Positions 1 through 7,574 are shown, numbered from the stretch's first letter. The stretch: DNA of 43,241 nt from Nitrosovibrio sp. Nv4 (GCA_943330455.2 CALQHT020000010.1:1-43241); one strand, 5' to 3'. Translations and numbers: made by a program. Notes: a model not told the origin generated them from the sequence alone.

Positions 1-1356
1 AGCCGCCATCCCCGGCGTCCTTGGATCGTCAGGCCGGGACGGAGAAACGGCGCCCAACCGAACAGAGAAACACTTGAGGAAGACCGGATTGGGTCGTTAC
101 CACCCACTCCAAACAGCGAGGAGGCCGATTATGTCGAGCAGCCCGCCACCTTCCAGGGCATCCGCCGTCCCGACGGCCGTATCGCGACACGCAACTACAT
201 CGGGATCCTGACCAGCGTAAACTGTTCCGCCCATGTCGCCACGTTGGTCGCCGACATGTTCCGCCGCAATCCGTTCAGCGGAGACGATCCGCTCGCCACC
301 TACCCCAATGTCGATGGCGTAGTCGCGCTAACCCACAAGACCGGCTGCGGCATGACCCAGGATGAACCGTTGCGTCTGCTGCGACGCACGTTGGCCGGCT
401 ATGCGCGCCACCCGAATTTTTCCCACGTGATTGTCCTGGGCCTGGGCTGCGAGGTGAACCAGATTGGCGGCCTGATGGAAGAACAGAAACTCGCCGGCCG
501 CCTGAAAGCCATGGATATCCAGACCATGGGCGGCACCCGCAAGACTGTCACCGCGGGGATCGAGTTCGTGAAGGGCGTGCTGGAGGAATCCAACATGGTG
601 CGTCGCGAAACCTGCCCCGCCAGCGCGTTGACCTTGGCGCTGCAATGCGGTGGCTCCGACGGGTATTCCGGCATTTCCGCCAACCCGGCGCTCGGCGCGG
701 CCTCTGACCTTTTGGTGCGCCATGGTGGGTCGGTGATCCTGTCGGAAACGCCGGAAACCTATGGCGCCGAACATCTGCTGACCCGACGCGCGGTGTCGCG
801 CGATGTGGGCGAAAAACTGGTCGGGCTGATGCGCTGGTGGGAAGACTATACGGCTCGGGAAGGCGCCGAGATGGATGCCAATCCGTCCCCCGGCAATAAG
901 GCCGGCGGGCTGACCACGATCCTGGAGAAATCCCTGGGCGCGATGGCGAAGGCCGGCAGCACCAACCTGGTGGATGTGGTGCAATACGCGGAAGAGGTCC
1001 GGGCTCGCGGCTTCGTGTTCATGGACACGCCTGGCTACGACCCGGTATCCGCCACCGGGCAGGTCGCGGGCGGCGCCAATCTGGTGTGCTTCACCACCGG
1101 CCGCGGCAGCGTGTTCGGCTGCAAACCATCGCCGTCCATCAAGCTGGCCACCAACACGCCGATGTTCAAACATATCGAGGACGATATGGACGTGAATTGC
1201 GGCACCATCCTGGATGGCGATGAGAGCGTGCAGGACTGCGGCCAGCGGATTTTCGACCTGATCCTGCGGGTGGCGTCGGGGGAACGGACCAAGAGCGAGG
1301 CGTTCGATTGCGGCGGGGCGGAGTTCGCGCCATGGGTGTTGGGGGCGACGATGTAG
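1..1356 (+). CDS. UxaA-family altronate/galactarate dehydratase, 5'-incomplete
   Basis: This is the catalytic C-terminal part of a UxaA/GarD-type dehydratase, which removes water from altronate or galactarate-like sugar acids. Family-like sequence starts near base 127 and includes RPDGRIATRNYIGILTS, KTGCGM, LQCGGSDGYSGISANP and TGRGSVFGCKPSPSIKL, so the metal-binding core looks intact. The frame is open to the left edge but has no ATG, GTG or TTG before the TTG at 244, which lies inside the conserved core. The upstream codons (1-120) do not resemble the usual N-terminal SAF domain in any frame. A very good Shine-Dalgarno (AGGAGG, 119-124) with an ATG at 131 exists, but that ATG is in another frame and stops after 26 codons. 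The gene is either truncated or rearranged at its 5' end, or the true start lies off the window. The substrate cannot be told. Confidence 0.75.
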   Translation, partial: SRHPRRPWIVRPGRRNGAQPNRETLEEDRIGSLPPTPNSEEADYVEQPATFQGIRRPDGRIATRNYIGILTSVNCSAHVATLVADMFRRNPFSGDDPLATYPNVDGVVALTHKTGCGMTQDEPLRLLRRTLAGYARHPNFSHVIVLGLGCEVNQIGGLMEEQKLAGRLKAMDIQTMGGTRKTVTAGIEFVKGVLEESNMVRRETCPASALTLALQCGGSDGYSGISANPALGAASDLLVRHGGSVILSETPETYGAEHLLTRRAVSRDVGEKLVGLMRWWEDYTAREGAEMDANPSPGNKAGGLTTILEKSLGAMAKAGSTNLVDVVQYAEEVRARGFVFMDTPGYDPVSATGQVAGGANLVCFTTGRGSVFGCKPSPSIKLATNTPMFKHIEDDMDVNCGTILDGDESVQDCGQRIFDLILRVASGERTKSEAFDCGGAEFAPWVLGATM

Positions 1357-1419
1357 GGTCGCAGTTGACAGATCGTCCCTTGGCCGGGACGATAACGGGC
1401 CTTCGAGCACAGGTCAGCA

Positions 1420-2334
1420 ATGAAAAAGGTCTTCGTCAGTTATAGTCACCGGGATGCGGCTTGGGTTCGGGATCGGCTGGTGCCGTGCCTGGACGCAGGC
1501 GGGGCCGAGACCCTGGTTGACTACAAATTGTTCACGGGCGGACGCACCGTGGTGGGCCAGATGGATGCGACTCAGGACGCGGCGGACCGGCACGTATTGG
1601 TGCTGACCAAGGACTACCACGCAAGTCCCATGTGCCGGCATGAGATGGATCGGGCGATTGCCAAGGACCCGACCTTGAACAATGGCGTGGTGGTGGTGAT
1701 CCGGCGGGATGACGACCCCATCCCACCGGCCCTGGCCGCGACTTTGTGGGCCGACCTGCGCGATGACCAAGTCGCCGCGCCGTGGGACCTCGTGTTGAAA
1801 CCCTGCGATACGTTTCTCGGCACCACGGCGCCGCACTGGCTGGAGACGCGGGATGAGGTAGTGCGGAAGCTTGCCGATAACATTTCAGTTAATCTGGTGG
1901 TGCTTGGGCCCGACCTTGCGTGGCGCCAAATTCTGGCGGATGCAAGCTCTCGCGTGCCGGGTGGGTTGCCGCTGATCGATTTGGAAGAACCGAGAACGAT
2001 CCCCAGGGACGGCTTGGTCGCGGCGATGCTGCGGGCGGTTGGCGTGCATCAACCGGTGAAGCCGCCACCGCACGACCTGGGGCAGTTGGGGGACACCTTG
2101 GCGCACAAGACCCGCAGTCGGATCGGGCTGCTGCATTTTGATTTGGTGGCCGAGCGGGAACGATCCGAGAGCTATGGGGTGAACCTGTTCACCACTTTGC
2201 GCCATGTCATCATGGATCGGAAGAACCTGACCTTGCTGGCTCAGTCGCGGGCGCCATTTGGCGTGTTGTGTCCTACGGGGCATCCGCTATCGGTCATCGA
2301 TATCCGCACGGTTGAGTTGAAAGCTCATCCGTGA
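1420..2334 (+). CDS. TIR-domain protein, probable NADase-type effector
   Basis: 304 aa. Residues 1-125 form a TIR domain: it opens with KKVFVSYSHRD, followed by alternating strands and helices, and has the SxxCxxE motif (SPMCRHE) that places the putative catalytic glutamate at Glu75. Bacterial TIR domains of this kind cleave NAD+ or make cyclic-ADP-ribose signals in phage defence; that is family knowledge, not shown here. Residues ~150-304 are not TIR. They read like a STAND-type fold (GLLHFDLVAERE, LTLLAQSRAPFG, HPLSVIDIRTVEL) but no Walker A is visible, so an inactive-STAND module is possible. The ATG at 1420 is used because it directly precedes the TIR first strand; the Shine-Dalgarno is weak. 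The stop overlaps the next gene's GTG (GTGA), so the two are translationally coupled. No signal peptide or membrane segment is seen. Confidence 0.85.
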   Translation: MKKVFVSYSHRDAAWVRDRLVPCLDAGGAETLVDYKLFTGGRTVVGQMDATQDAADRHVLVLTKDYHASPMCRHEMDRAIAKDPTLNNGVVVVIRRDDDPIPPALAATLWADLRDDQVAAPWDLVLKPCDTFLGTTAPHWLETRDEVVRKLADNISVNLVVLGPDLAWRQILADASSRVPGGLPLIDLEEPRTIPRDGLVAAMLRAVGVHQPVKPPPHDLGQLGDTLAHKTRSRIGLLHFDLVAERERSESYGVNLFTTLRHVIMDRKNLTLLAQSRAPFGVLCPTGHPLSVIDIRTVELKAHP

Positions 2335-4715
2335 GGATATTGTCCCTGAGCCAGTTAGGGCCGGGTTGGCGTAGTCACCTGTCGGCGTTGTACTGGTTGG
2401 GACTATTATATCGGCGACCACAACGGTTTCGATCTTCTCTTAAAAAGGTTGGATGGAGGCGCTCATTACTCACTGGGACCATGCTGCTGTGGCATATCGT
2501 CCCATATCTGATGTTGAGTCCGGGCGTGCTGTTTCTCACTATCCAGAAAATGGAAGAACCGCCCGTATGGGAGGCGGATAGTAGTTATTTTCAGGCGTCG
2601 TACTACTTACTGTATGTGATGACATTCTGGGTTGCACCCTCGATTTCAGTTGGAATTGCGGCTGGGATTGCTCTCTTTATTTGTGGCTGGGCTATCTTCT
2701 GGATTAATTTCAGGATTTTTGGCGAGGGCCCCGTCGGGATTGCCGTCTGGACCGCTGCCGGGATTGGCGGCGGGATCGCCTATGGGATCGCCGGCGGGAT
2801 TACTGGCTGGCTTGGCGCCGGGATTGGCGCCGGGATTGGCGGGCGAGTTGCCGTCACGATTGCCGTCGAGATTGCCACGGGGATCGCCGTTGGGATCGCC
2901 GTTGGGATTATCGGCGGGATTACCGTTGGGATTACCAGCTGGAGCGCCAGCCGGAGCTCCAGCAGGATTGCAGACCGGATTGCCGCTGCGATTGTCTTTG
3001 GGACTGCCGGCGGGATTGGGGTTGGAATTGCCTTTGGGACTGCGGTTGGGATTGCCCTAACGCGAGTCTACTACATCCCGCTTCACATCCCCTTCCTATG
3101 GCCGATCCCCTTGGGCCGATTCTACCGATTTCATCCGGTGGCTTGGGACGACCTCTGCTCTTTCCCCTTTCCCGGACTTCATCACCTGCTCCTTGCCTAC
3201 GCCACCCATGCTCCAAAGGCCGCCGAACAGGAACTCACCCGCCTGATCGACACCTATCCCAGCCAGCGCGCCGCTGCCCTGCGGGCACGCACCACACTTC
3301 TCGCACGTTCGATGGCAAACGCTCGGCTGACACAAATCGACCTGATCGCGGCAAGCCTTCCGCAGGGTGAAAAATCGTATCTCGCCCAGGTCCCGCTGCT
3401 GCGCGATCTGATTCATGACATCGCGCAGCAGCAACGTCGCATCGACACGGTGCCGCGCGCTTCGATCCGCGAGCCGTTGGCCCGCCAGCTATGCGAAACC
3501 ATCCAGGCCTTCGGCAGCCGGGTCGGCGGCTTCAACGAGCCTCTCGCAACGGAATTCCGCACCGCCGCCCGGACCTGGAGCATTCCCGCCGAGCAGCAAT
3601 GGCGGGAAGCCAAGGCGGTGAGCGACCGCCAACCGACGCAGCAGGTGTTCCGCGCCGGTGATCCGGTGGATATCGGTCAGGAGGCGTTCGTCCCGCGCAC
3701 CGCCGTCGTGGGTGACATCGCCGCACAACTGACGCTCGCGACCGGCTGCCCTGGCCTGATCCTGTATGGCCGCCGCCGCACGGGGAAATCCACCGTGCTG
3801 CGCAACCTGCACAGCTTCCTGGGTCCTGAAACGCCGGTCCTGGTCCTGTCGATGCAGGACCCGGGATTGTTCACCTCCCAGGACATGTTCGCTGCGGGGA
3901 TCGTGCGGGCGGTCGCCGGACTGTGGCCGAATGATCCGCTGCCGCAGGACGGACCCGCCCTGGCAGGCCTGATGGCCGCCCTGACCCAGGCCAACGACCG
4001 CCTGACCCGGGAAGGCAAGCGGCTGCTGATCACGCTTGACGAGTACGAGAACATCGACGCCAAGATCGGGGAGGGTGTGTTCAACGAGGACCTGCTGCAC
4101 ACGCTGCGGGAATCCATCCAGACTCACCGCCATATCGTCTGGATTTTCGCCGGCAGCCACGCGATCGAGGAACTGCCGCATGCGCCCTGGCCGTCTTTCC
4201 TCGTCAGCGCCCGCACCATCGAAGTGCCGATGTTCACGCCCGAGGAAACCACGCTGCTGCTGACCGAACCGATGCGTTCCTCTCCGCTGTGGCCCAAAGA
4301 CGACCCGAGCCGGCCGCGCTTTGCCCCGGAGCTCTGGGGCCCCGGCGGGATCGAACGCATTCATGCCGAGACCGGTGGCTGGCCACACCTGGTGCAATTG
4401 GTGGCTGAAACGGTGATCGACCTTCTGAACCAGGGCACGCAACCCAACGCCGATGCCGCGCTGCTCAACCGAGCGTTGGACAAGGCGGTGGTGAGTGGGG
4501 ACACGGTGCTGCGGGAACTGGTGGAACGGGAATGCGGTCTGCCTGGGGAGTGGGACTATCTCCGCAACTTCCGCCGCATGGATGCGCAGGCTCCGTCCGC
4601 GGACGAGGGAATCGAACGCTCCCTTCCTCGGCGGCGGATGATCGCGGTTGATGCCGAGGGAATGTGGCGTATGCGCGTGCCGCTGATGCAGCGCTGGCTG
4701 CGGGAGAGGGCGTAG
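2331..4715 (+). CDS. Membrane-anchored STAND/ATPase_2-type NTPase with Gly-Ile repeat block
   Basis: 794 aa, GTG start overlapping the TIR gene's stop. Domains in order: basic N-terminus; hydrophobic segments at ~46-71 and ~90-128; a block at ~106-242 made of GI-x-x repeats (for example GIAVGIAVGIIGGITVGI), a glycine-zipper pattern likely to pack helices in the membrane; a soluble alpha-helical linker (~280-430); and a P-loop ATPase (~455-690). Walker A is GRRRTGKST (480-488) and Walker B is LLITLDEYENI with Asp570/Glu571. The ILYGRRR-type Walker A resembles the ATPase_2 (MNS/STAND) clade. A winged-helix-like tail may follow. Such ATPases work as ligand-triggered switches; here the fused or coupled partner is the TIR protein. 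The 5' part (to ~2640) is visibly richer in A/T than neighbouring genes, suggesting transfer. The specific trigger and mechanism are unknown. Confidence 0.8.
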   Translation: MRILSLSQLGPGWRSHLSALYWLGLLYRRPQRFRSSLKKVGWRRSLLTGTMLLWHIVPYLMLSPGVLFLTIQKMEEPPVWEADSSYFQASYYLLYVMTFWVAPSISVGIAAGIALFICGWAIFWINFRIFGEGPVGIAVWTAAGIGGGIAYGIAGGITGWLGAGIGAGIGGRVAVTIAVEIATGIAVGIAVGIIGGITVGITSWSASRSSSRIADRIAAAIVFGTAGGIGVGIAFGTAVGIALTRVYYIPLHIPFLWPIPLGRFYRFHPVAWDDLCSFPFPGLHHLLLAYATHAPKAAEQELTRLIDTYPSQRAAALRARTTLLARSMANARLTQIDLIAASLPQGEKSYLAQVPLLRDLIHDIAQQQRRIDTVPRASIREPLARQLCETIQAFGSRVGGFNEPLATEFRTAARTWSIPAEQQWREAKAVSDRQPTQQVFRAGDPVDIGQEAFVPRTAVVGDIAAQLTLATGCPGLILYGRRRTGKSTVLRNLHSFLGPETPVLVLSMQDPGLFTSQDMFAAGIVRAVAGLWPNDPLPQDGPALAGLMAALTQANDRLTREGKRLLITLDEYENIDAKIGEGVFNEDLLHTLRESIQTHRHIVWIFAGSHAIEELPHAPWPSFLVSARTIEVPMFTPEETTLLLTEPMRSSPLWPKDDPSRPRFAPELWGPGGIERIHAETGGWPHLVQLVAETVIDLLNQGTQPNADAALLNRALDKAVVSGDTVLRELVERECGLPGEWDYLRNFRRMDAQAPSADEGIERSLPRRRMIAVDAEGMWRMRVPLMQRWLRERA
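2740..3058 (+). repeat. In-frame ~12-bp quasi-repeat coding Gly-Ile-X-X
   Basis: A unit close to GGGATTGCCGTT (variants GGGATCGCC and GGCGGGATT) recurs many times, giving the four-residue GI-x-x period of the STAND protein. The cleanest tandem run is about 2875-2937. The repeat length is a multiple of three, so slippage would change repeat number without shifting frame. Confidence 0.7.
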
Positions 4716-4770
4716 ACCGAGGGTATAAGCTACTTTGCGGGTGAGTTTGTGCGCAGAGGCCAAACCAGGA

Positions 4771-4798
4771 TTGATATACAGTGCCGATATCGTATATA
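4771..4798 (+). promoter_or_regulatory. Promoter and operator-like inverted repeat of vapBC, possibly leaderless
   Basis: A -35-like TTGATA (4771-4776) and -10-like TATATA (4793-4798) are spaced by 16 bases. An inverted repeat ATATAC (4774-4779) / GTATAT (4792-4797) overlaps both boxes, as expected for a ribbon-helix-helix antitoxin operator. The ATG at 4807 lies only eight bases past the -10 and has no Shine-Dalgarno, so the mRNA may be leaderless. Confidence 0.5.
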
Positions 4799-4806
4799 GA
4801 CTGCCC

Positions 4807-5022
4807 ATGAGAACCCTGCTCGACATCCCCGACACCCAGATCCGCGCCCTGGCCGCCTTGTGCGAGCGGGTGAACCAACCGCGTGCCGTCGTGGTGCGGG
4901 AGGCGATTACCGAATACTTGGCGCGTCACCAGCACACGGCGGACGGTCAGGCATTCGGCCTGTGGGGTGCCGCAACGGAAGACGGCTTGGCCTATCAGGA
5001 GAAAGCCCGCGCCGAATGGTGA
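4807..5022 (+). CDS. vapB: VapB-like ribbon-helix-helix antitoxin
   Basis: 71 aa. The N-terminus (MRTLLDIPDTQIRALAAL) is the short beta-strand plus helix of a CopG/VapB ribbon-helix-helix DNA-binding domain. The segment NQPRAVVVREAITEYLA supplies the second helix. The C-terminal third (GLWGAATEDGLAYQEKARAEW) is the usual toxin-wrapping tail. The ATG at 4807 is chosen because it starts the ribbon strand and sits just after a plausible promoter; longer upstream starts give unrelated residues. It overlaps the VapC start by seven bases, the classic antitoxin-first layout, and probably represses its own promoter together with VapC. Confidence 0.85.
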   Translation: MRTLLDIPDTQIRALAALCERVNQPRAVVVREAITEYLARHQHTADGQAFGLWGAATEDGLAYQEKARAEW

Positions 5023-5381
5023 AGGCGCTGTTCGACACGAACATCCTGATCGACCATCTGCGCGGCATTCCGCAGGCTCAGACCGAACTGGCGCTCTACC
5101 AGGATCGGGCGATCAGTATCGTGACCTGGATGGAGGTTCTGGTGGGCGCCGCGCCCGCGGTTGCCGCCGCCACGCGGGGCTTTCTGGCCGGGTTCACCGT
5201 GATCCCGATCGACGCGCCGGTGGCCGAACGCGCGGTGGCGCTGCGACAGAGCCAGCGGCTTAAGCTGCCGGATGCGATTGTGTGGGGATCGGCGCAGGTA
5301 CATGGGATGTTGCTGGTGACGCGGGACAGCAAGGCGTTTCCCGCGGACGATCCCGGAGTTCGGATGCCTTACACGCTGTAA
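5016..5381 (+). CDS. vapC: VapC-like PIN-domain ribonuclease toxin
   Basis: 121 aa PIN domain covering the whole protein. The four acidic residues that hold the catalytic Mg2+ are present: Asp7 (LFDTNILID), Glu40 (TWMEVLVG), Asp86 (KLPDAIVW) and Asp104 (VTRDSKAF). VapC toxins cleave tRNA or rRNA sites and are held inactive by VapB; the RNA target cannot be predicted here. The start is the ATG at 5016, inside the last codons of vapB, which implies translational coupling; the next codon, GTG, is an alternative. The gene appears intact. Confidence 0.88.
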   Translation: MVKALFDTNILIDHLRGIPQAQTELALYQDRAISIVTWMEVLVGAAPAVAAATRGFLAGFTVIPIDAPVAERAVALRQSQRLKLPDAIVWGSAQVHGMLLVTRDSKAFPADDPGVRMPYTL

Positions 5382-5460
5382 GGGCGAGGCATCCGCCCGA
5401 TCGACGTAGCGGCGGGCCATCCGCCCCAACGGCGTAAGGGCGGGGCATCCGCCCCAACGG
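5382..5460 (+). repeat. Cluster of three REP-like GC-rich palindromes
   Basis: Three copies of a GGGCGGGGCATCCGCCCC-type palindrome lie end to end at 5382-5398, 5411-5432 and 5438-5460. The last two share the extension CCAACGG. They begin directly after the vapC stop and lie before the glycosyltransferase. Each copy can fold into a short hairpin. This is probably an extragenic repeat family of this genome; it may also stop transcription from vapBC. Confidence 0.6.
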
Positions 5461-5518
5461 TCCGACCGAAGACGAGGCGTCCCTGCGCAACCCCCTGCCC
5501 CCGTGATACTCCTTGTTG

Positions 5519-6670
5519 ATGGCGTCGAACCACATCCGTCCGGTCATCCTGCAGGTACTGCCGTCCCTCGTCACCGGTGGGGTGGAGCGCGGCACGGTCG
5601 AAATCACCCAGGCGATCGCCGACACGGGCTGGCTTCCCCTGGTGGCGAGCCAGGGCGGACCGATGGTGCAAGCGGTCGAAGACGCCGGTGGCCGTCACAT
5701 CGCCCTGCCCCTGAAAGCGAAAACCCCGATCGGCATCTGGCGCAACGCCGAACGGTTGGAGGCGGTGATCCGGGAGCACGGAGTGTCCATCGTGCATGCA
5801 AGGTCGCGCGCGCCCGCCTGGTCCGCCTGGCTCGCCTGCCAGCGGACCGGGACCAAATTCGTGACCACCTATCACGGCACCTATGGGGAGAACCTGCCCT
5901 TCAAGCGCCGCTACAACGCGGTCATGGCGCGTGGGGAAATCGTGATCGCCGCCAGCCGCTTCATCGCCGATCTGGTGACGGCTCGCCACGGGGTCGATCC
6001 GTCCCGCATGCGCGTCATCCCCCGCGGTGTGGATACCGCTGTGTTCGACCCCGCCGGCGTGTCGGACGAGCGGCTTGGGCGGCTGCGGCAGACATGGCGT
6101 CTGCCGGAAGGGATGCGCGTGGTCATGCTGCCCGGCCGGCTGACCGCGTGGAAAGGCCATTCCGTATTGCTGGATGCCATCGCTCGCCTGAACCGGAAGG
6201 ACGACGTGGTCTGCGTCCTGGTCGGATCGGACCAGGGGCGGTGGCGCTATTCGGCGCAACTCCGCCAGCGCGCCGAGGACCTTCGCATCGGCGAACGGCT
6301 GCGGATGGTCGGCCATTGCGACGATATGCCGGCCGCGATGATGCTGGCGGATGTGGTGGTGCATGCCTCGACCCAACCCGAAGCCTTTGGTCGCGTGGTG
6401 ATCGAGGCACAGGCAATGGGCCGCCCCGTGGTCGCCTCCGATCTGGGGGGGCCGGTGGAAACCGTCGCCCACGGCGTCAACGGCTGGCGCATCCGCCCGA
6501 ACGACCCGGTCGGGCTTGCCGCCGTGATCGAGCAGGTGCTGGCGATGGATGCGACCGCGCTTGCGGCGCTGAGCGAGCACGCCCGCGCGTCCGTGCCAAC
6601 GGTCAAGGCCATGCAGCAGGCCACGATCGACGTCTACCGAACGATCTTGGCGCGATCGGAGCGATCGTGA
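5519..6670 (+). CDS. Glycosyltransferase family 4 (GT-B) protein
   Basis: 383 aa from ATG 5519; TTG codons at 5513 and 5516 are in-frame alternatives. The N-terminal acceptor domain opens with VILQVLPSLVTGGVERG, the usual GT4 glycine-rich loop. The C-terminal nucleotide-sugar domain contains VMLPGRLTAWKGHSVLLDAI and the E-x7-E motif EAFGRVVIE (about Glu288 and Glu296), followed by AMGRPVVASDLGGP. GT4 retaining enzymes move a sugar from a nucleotide donor to lipid or polysaccharide acceptors, so a role in lipopolysaccharide or exopolysaccharide assembly is likely. No other envelope-sugar gene is adjacent, so donor and acceptor are unknown. No membrane segments are seen. The Shine-Dalgarno is poor. 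Confidence 0.88.
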   Translation: MASNHIRPVILQVLPSLVTGGVERGTVEITQAIADTGWLPLVASQGGPMVQAVEDAGGRHIALPLKAKTPIGIWRNAERLEAVIREHGVSIVHARSRAPAWSAWLACQRTGTKFVTTYHGTYGENLPFKRRYNAVMARGEIVIAASRFIADLVTARHGVDPSRMRVIPRGVDTAVFDPAGVSDERLGRLRQTWRLPEGMRVVMLPGRLTAWKGHSVLLDAIARLNRKDDVVCVLVGSDQGRWRYSAQLRQRAEDLRIGERLRMVGHCDDMPAAMMLADVVVHASTQPEAFGRVVIEAQAMGRPVVASDLGGPVETVAHGVNGWRIRPNDPVGLAAVIEQVLAMDATALAALSEHARASVPTVKAMQQATIDVYRTILARSERS

Positions 6671-7048
6671 TCCCAGTGACGGTGCTCGGGTTGGCACCGT
6701 CCTGTTCTGGCCGCGTTGTAGGAACAGCCGATGTCCAAAAATTACCGCTCCAACAGGGATACGGACGCCAAACCCCGCCATGGCAGCAAGAGGAGCAGGT
6801 GCCACCGTCCCCGGACCAGGTTCGTCGCCATAGGGTCTCGGACCAGCGCATATCGCTGGGACGCCCGTGGTTCGACGCGCTCCGCAACGCGCCCGTTGCC
6901 GCCACCGTCGTGGTCCTGTCCTACCCGCATCCCCGGTTTTACCGCTCGGCATCGTCTTGGTCCGATTTTTGCGATTAGGCAAACGTCTCGGCGAAAGATT
7001 GCCGTGGCAAGCGTCATTTCGCTCAACCAAAGCCCACGGGAAACCACG
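6671..7048. other. 378-base gap between glycosyltransferase and secreted-protein gene
   Basis: No convincing gene is seen. It begins with a terminator-like hairpin (6678-6701). A short inverted repeat TTTGC/GCAAA (6968-6983) lies about 65 bases before the next start, where a promoter for that gene would be expected; no clear -35/-10 pair could be assigned. Confidence 0.4.
6678..6701 (+). terminator. Terminator-like hairpin after the glycosyltransferase gene
   Basis: A perfect 8-bp stem GACGGTGC/GCACCGTC with an 8-base loop starts seven bases after the stop codon. The following bases (CTGTTCTGG) are only weakly T-rich, so termination may be partial or Rho-assisted. Confidence 0.45.
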
Positions 7049-7540
7049 ATGCGCAAATTTACAGCAATGATTGCTGCCGGTTTGATCATGCTCAGTCATT
7101 CAACCGTGATGGCGGCCACCTATTCTGCCCTGATCAGCAGCGACAATCAGGTCGCGGCGGCCGCCAACACGCCATATCCGGTCAAAATGACTGGCGATGC
7201 CACGCCAGGCTACAAGGTTGACGGCTCCAAGGTAACGATCCTCAAGGCCGGCGATTATTTCGTCATCGGCGCCGCACAGGTCGGCGGTTCCGTGCCCGGC
7301 AACATCTATCTGTGGGTGCGCCTCAACGGAAAGGATGTCCCCGATTCCAATTCCATCCAGTACATCCCGTCGGCTCAATTCACGACCGTGCTGGTTTCGC
7401 AGGGCGAAATGACGTTCAAGGCCAACGACGTGCTCGAATTCGTCTACGCGGCAAGCGCACCCGGCCTGGGCCTGATCGCGTCGAAGCCGGCGAACATGCC
7501 CGCGGTGCCGTCCATCATCTTCACGATCTACAAGAACTGA
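7049..7540 (+). CDS. Secreted small protein with possible C1q/TNF-like jelly-roll fold
   Basis: 163 aa. A signal peptide is clear: MRKF, a hydrophobic core (TAMIAAGLIMLSHSTVMA) and an A-x-A-like cleavage site near residue 23. The mature part has no cysteine and looks all-beta, with spaced strands such as YKVDGSKVTILKAGDYFVIG, IYLWVRLNGKDVPDS, FTTVLVSQGEMTFKANDVLEFVY and PSIIFTIYKN. This order (G-x-Y-x-h strands, LNG turn, late D-x-h-E-h strand, final aromatic strand) recalls C1q/BclA-C-like domains, but that is a fold guess. The start at 7049 is chosen because it opens the signal peptide; longer in-frame reading upstream is implausible. Function unknown; likely extracellular or periplasmic. 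Confidence 0.7.
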   Translation: MRKFTAMIAAGLIMLSHSTVMAATYSALISSDNQVAAAANTPYPVKMTGDATPGYKVDGSKVTILKAGDYFVIGAAQVGGSVPGNIYLWVRLNGKDVPDSNSIQYIPSAQFTTVLVSQGEMTFKANDVLEFVYAASAPGLGLIASKPANMPAVPSIIFTIYKN

Positions 7541-7552
7541 CGCGGGCCGTCC

Positions 7553-7574
7553 GACCCGTTCCATGGAGCGGGCC
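7553..7574 (+). terminator. Hairpin after the secreted-protein gene
   Basis: A near-perfect palindrome centred on CCATGG lies 12 bases after the stop codon and can fold into a stem of about ten pairs. No T-run follows, so its role as a terminator is uncertain. Confidence 0.35.

Noticed and set aside
2740-3058. CRISPR-like array
   Set aside because: The repeats are 12 bp, contiguous, without spacers, and in frame with a protein.
2632-3060. Pro/Ser/Gly/Leu-rich frame inside the ATPase repeat block
   Set aside because: It is produced by the same 12-bp repeat read in another frame and has no start signal.
4860-5381. Longer 173-residue form of VapC
   Set aside because: The added N-terminus overlaps vapB in another frame and is not PIN-like; the ATG at 5016 is the natural start.
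5369-7099. 576-codon frame antisense to the glycosyltransferase
   Set aside because: Its residues are low-complexity shadows; the plus-strand GT4 protein has clear family motifs.
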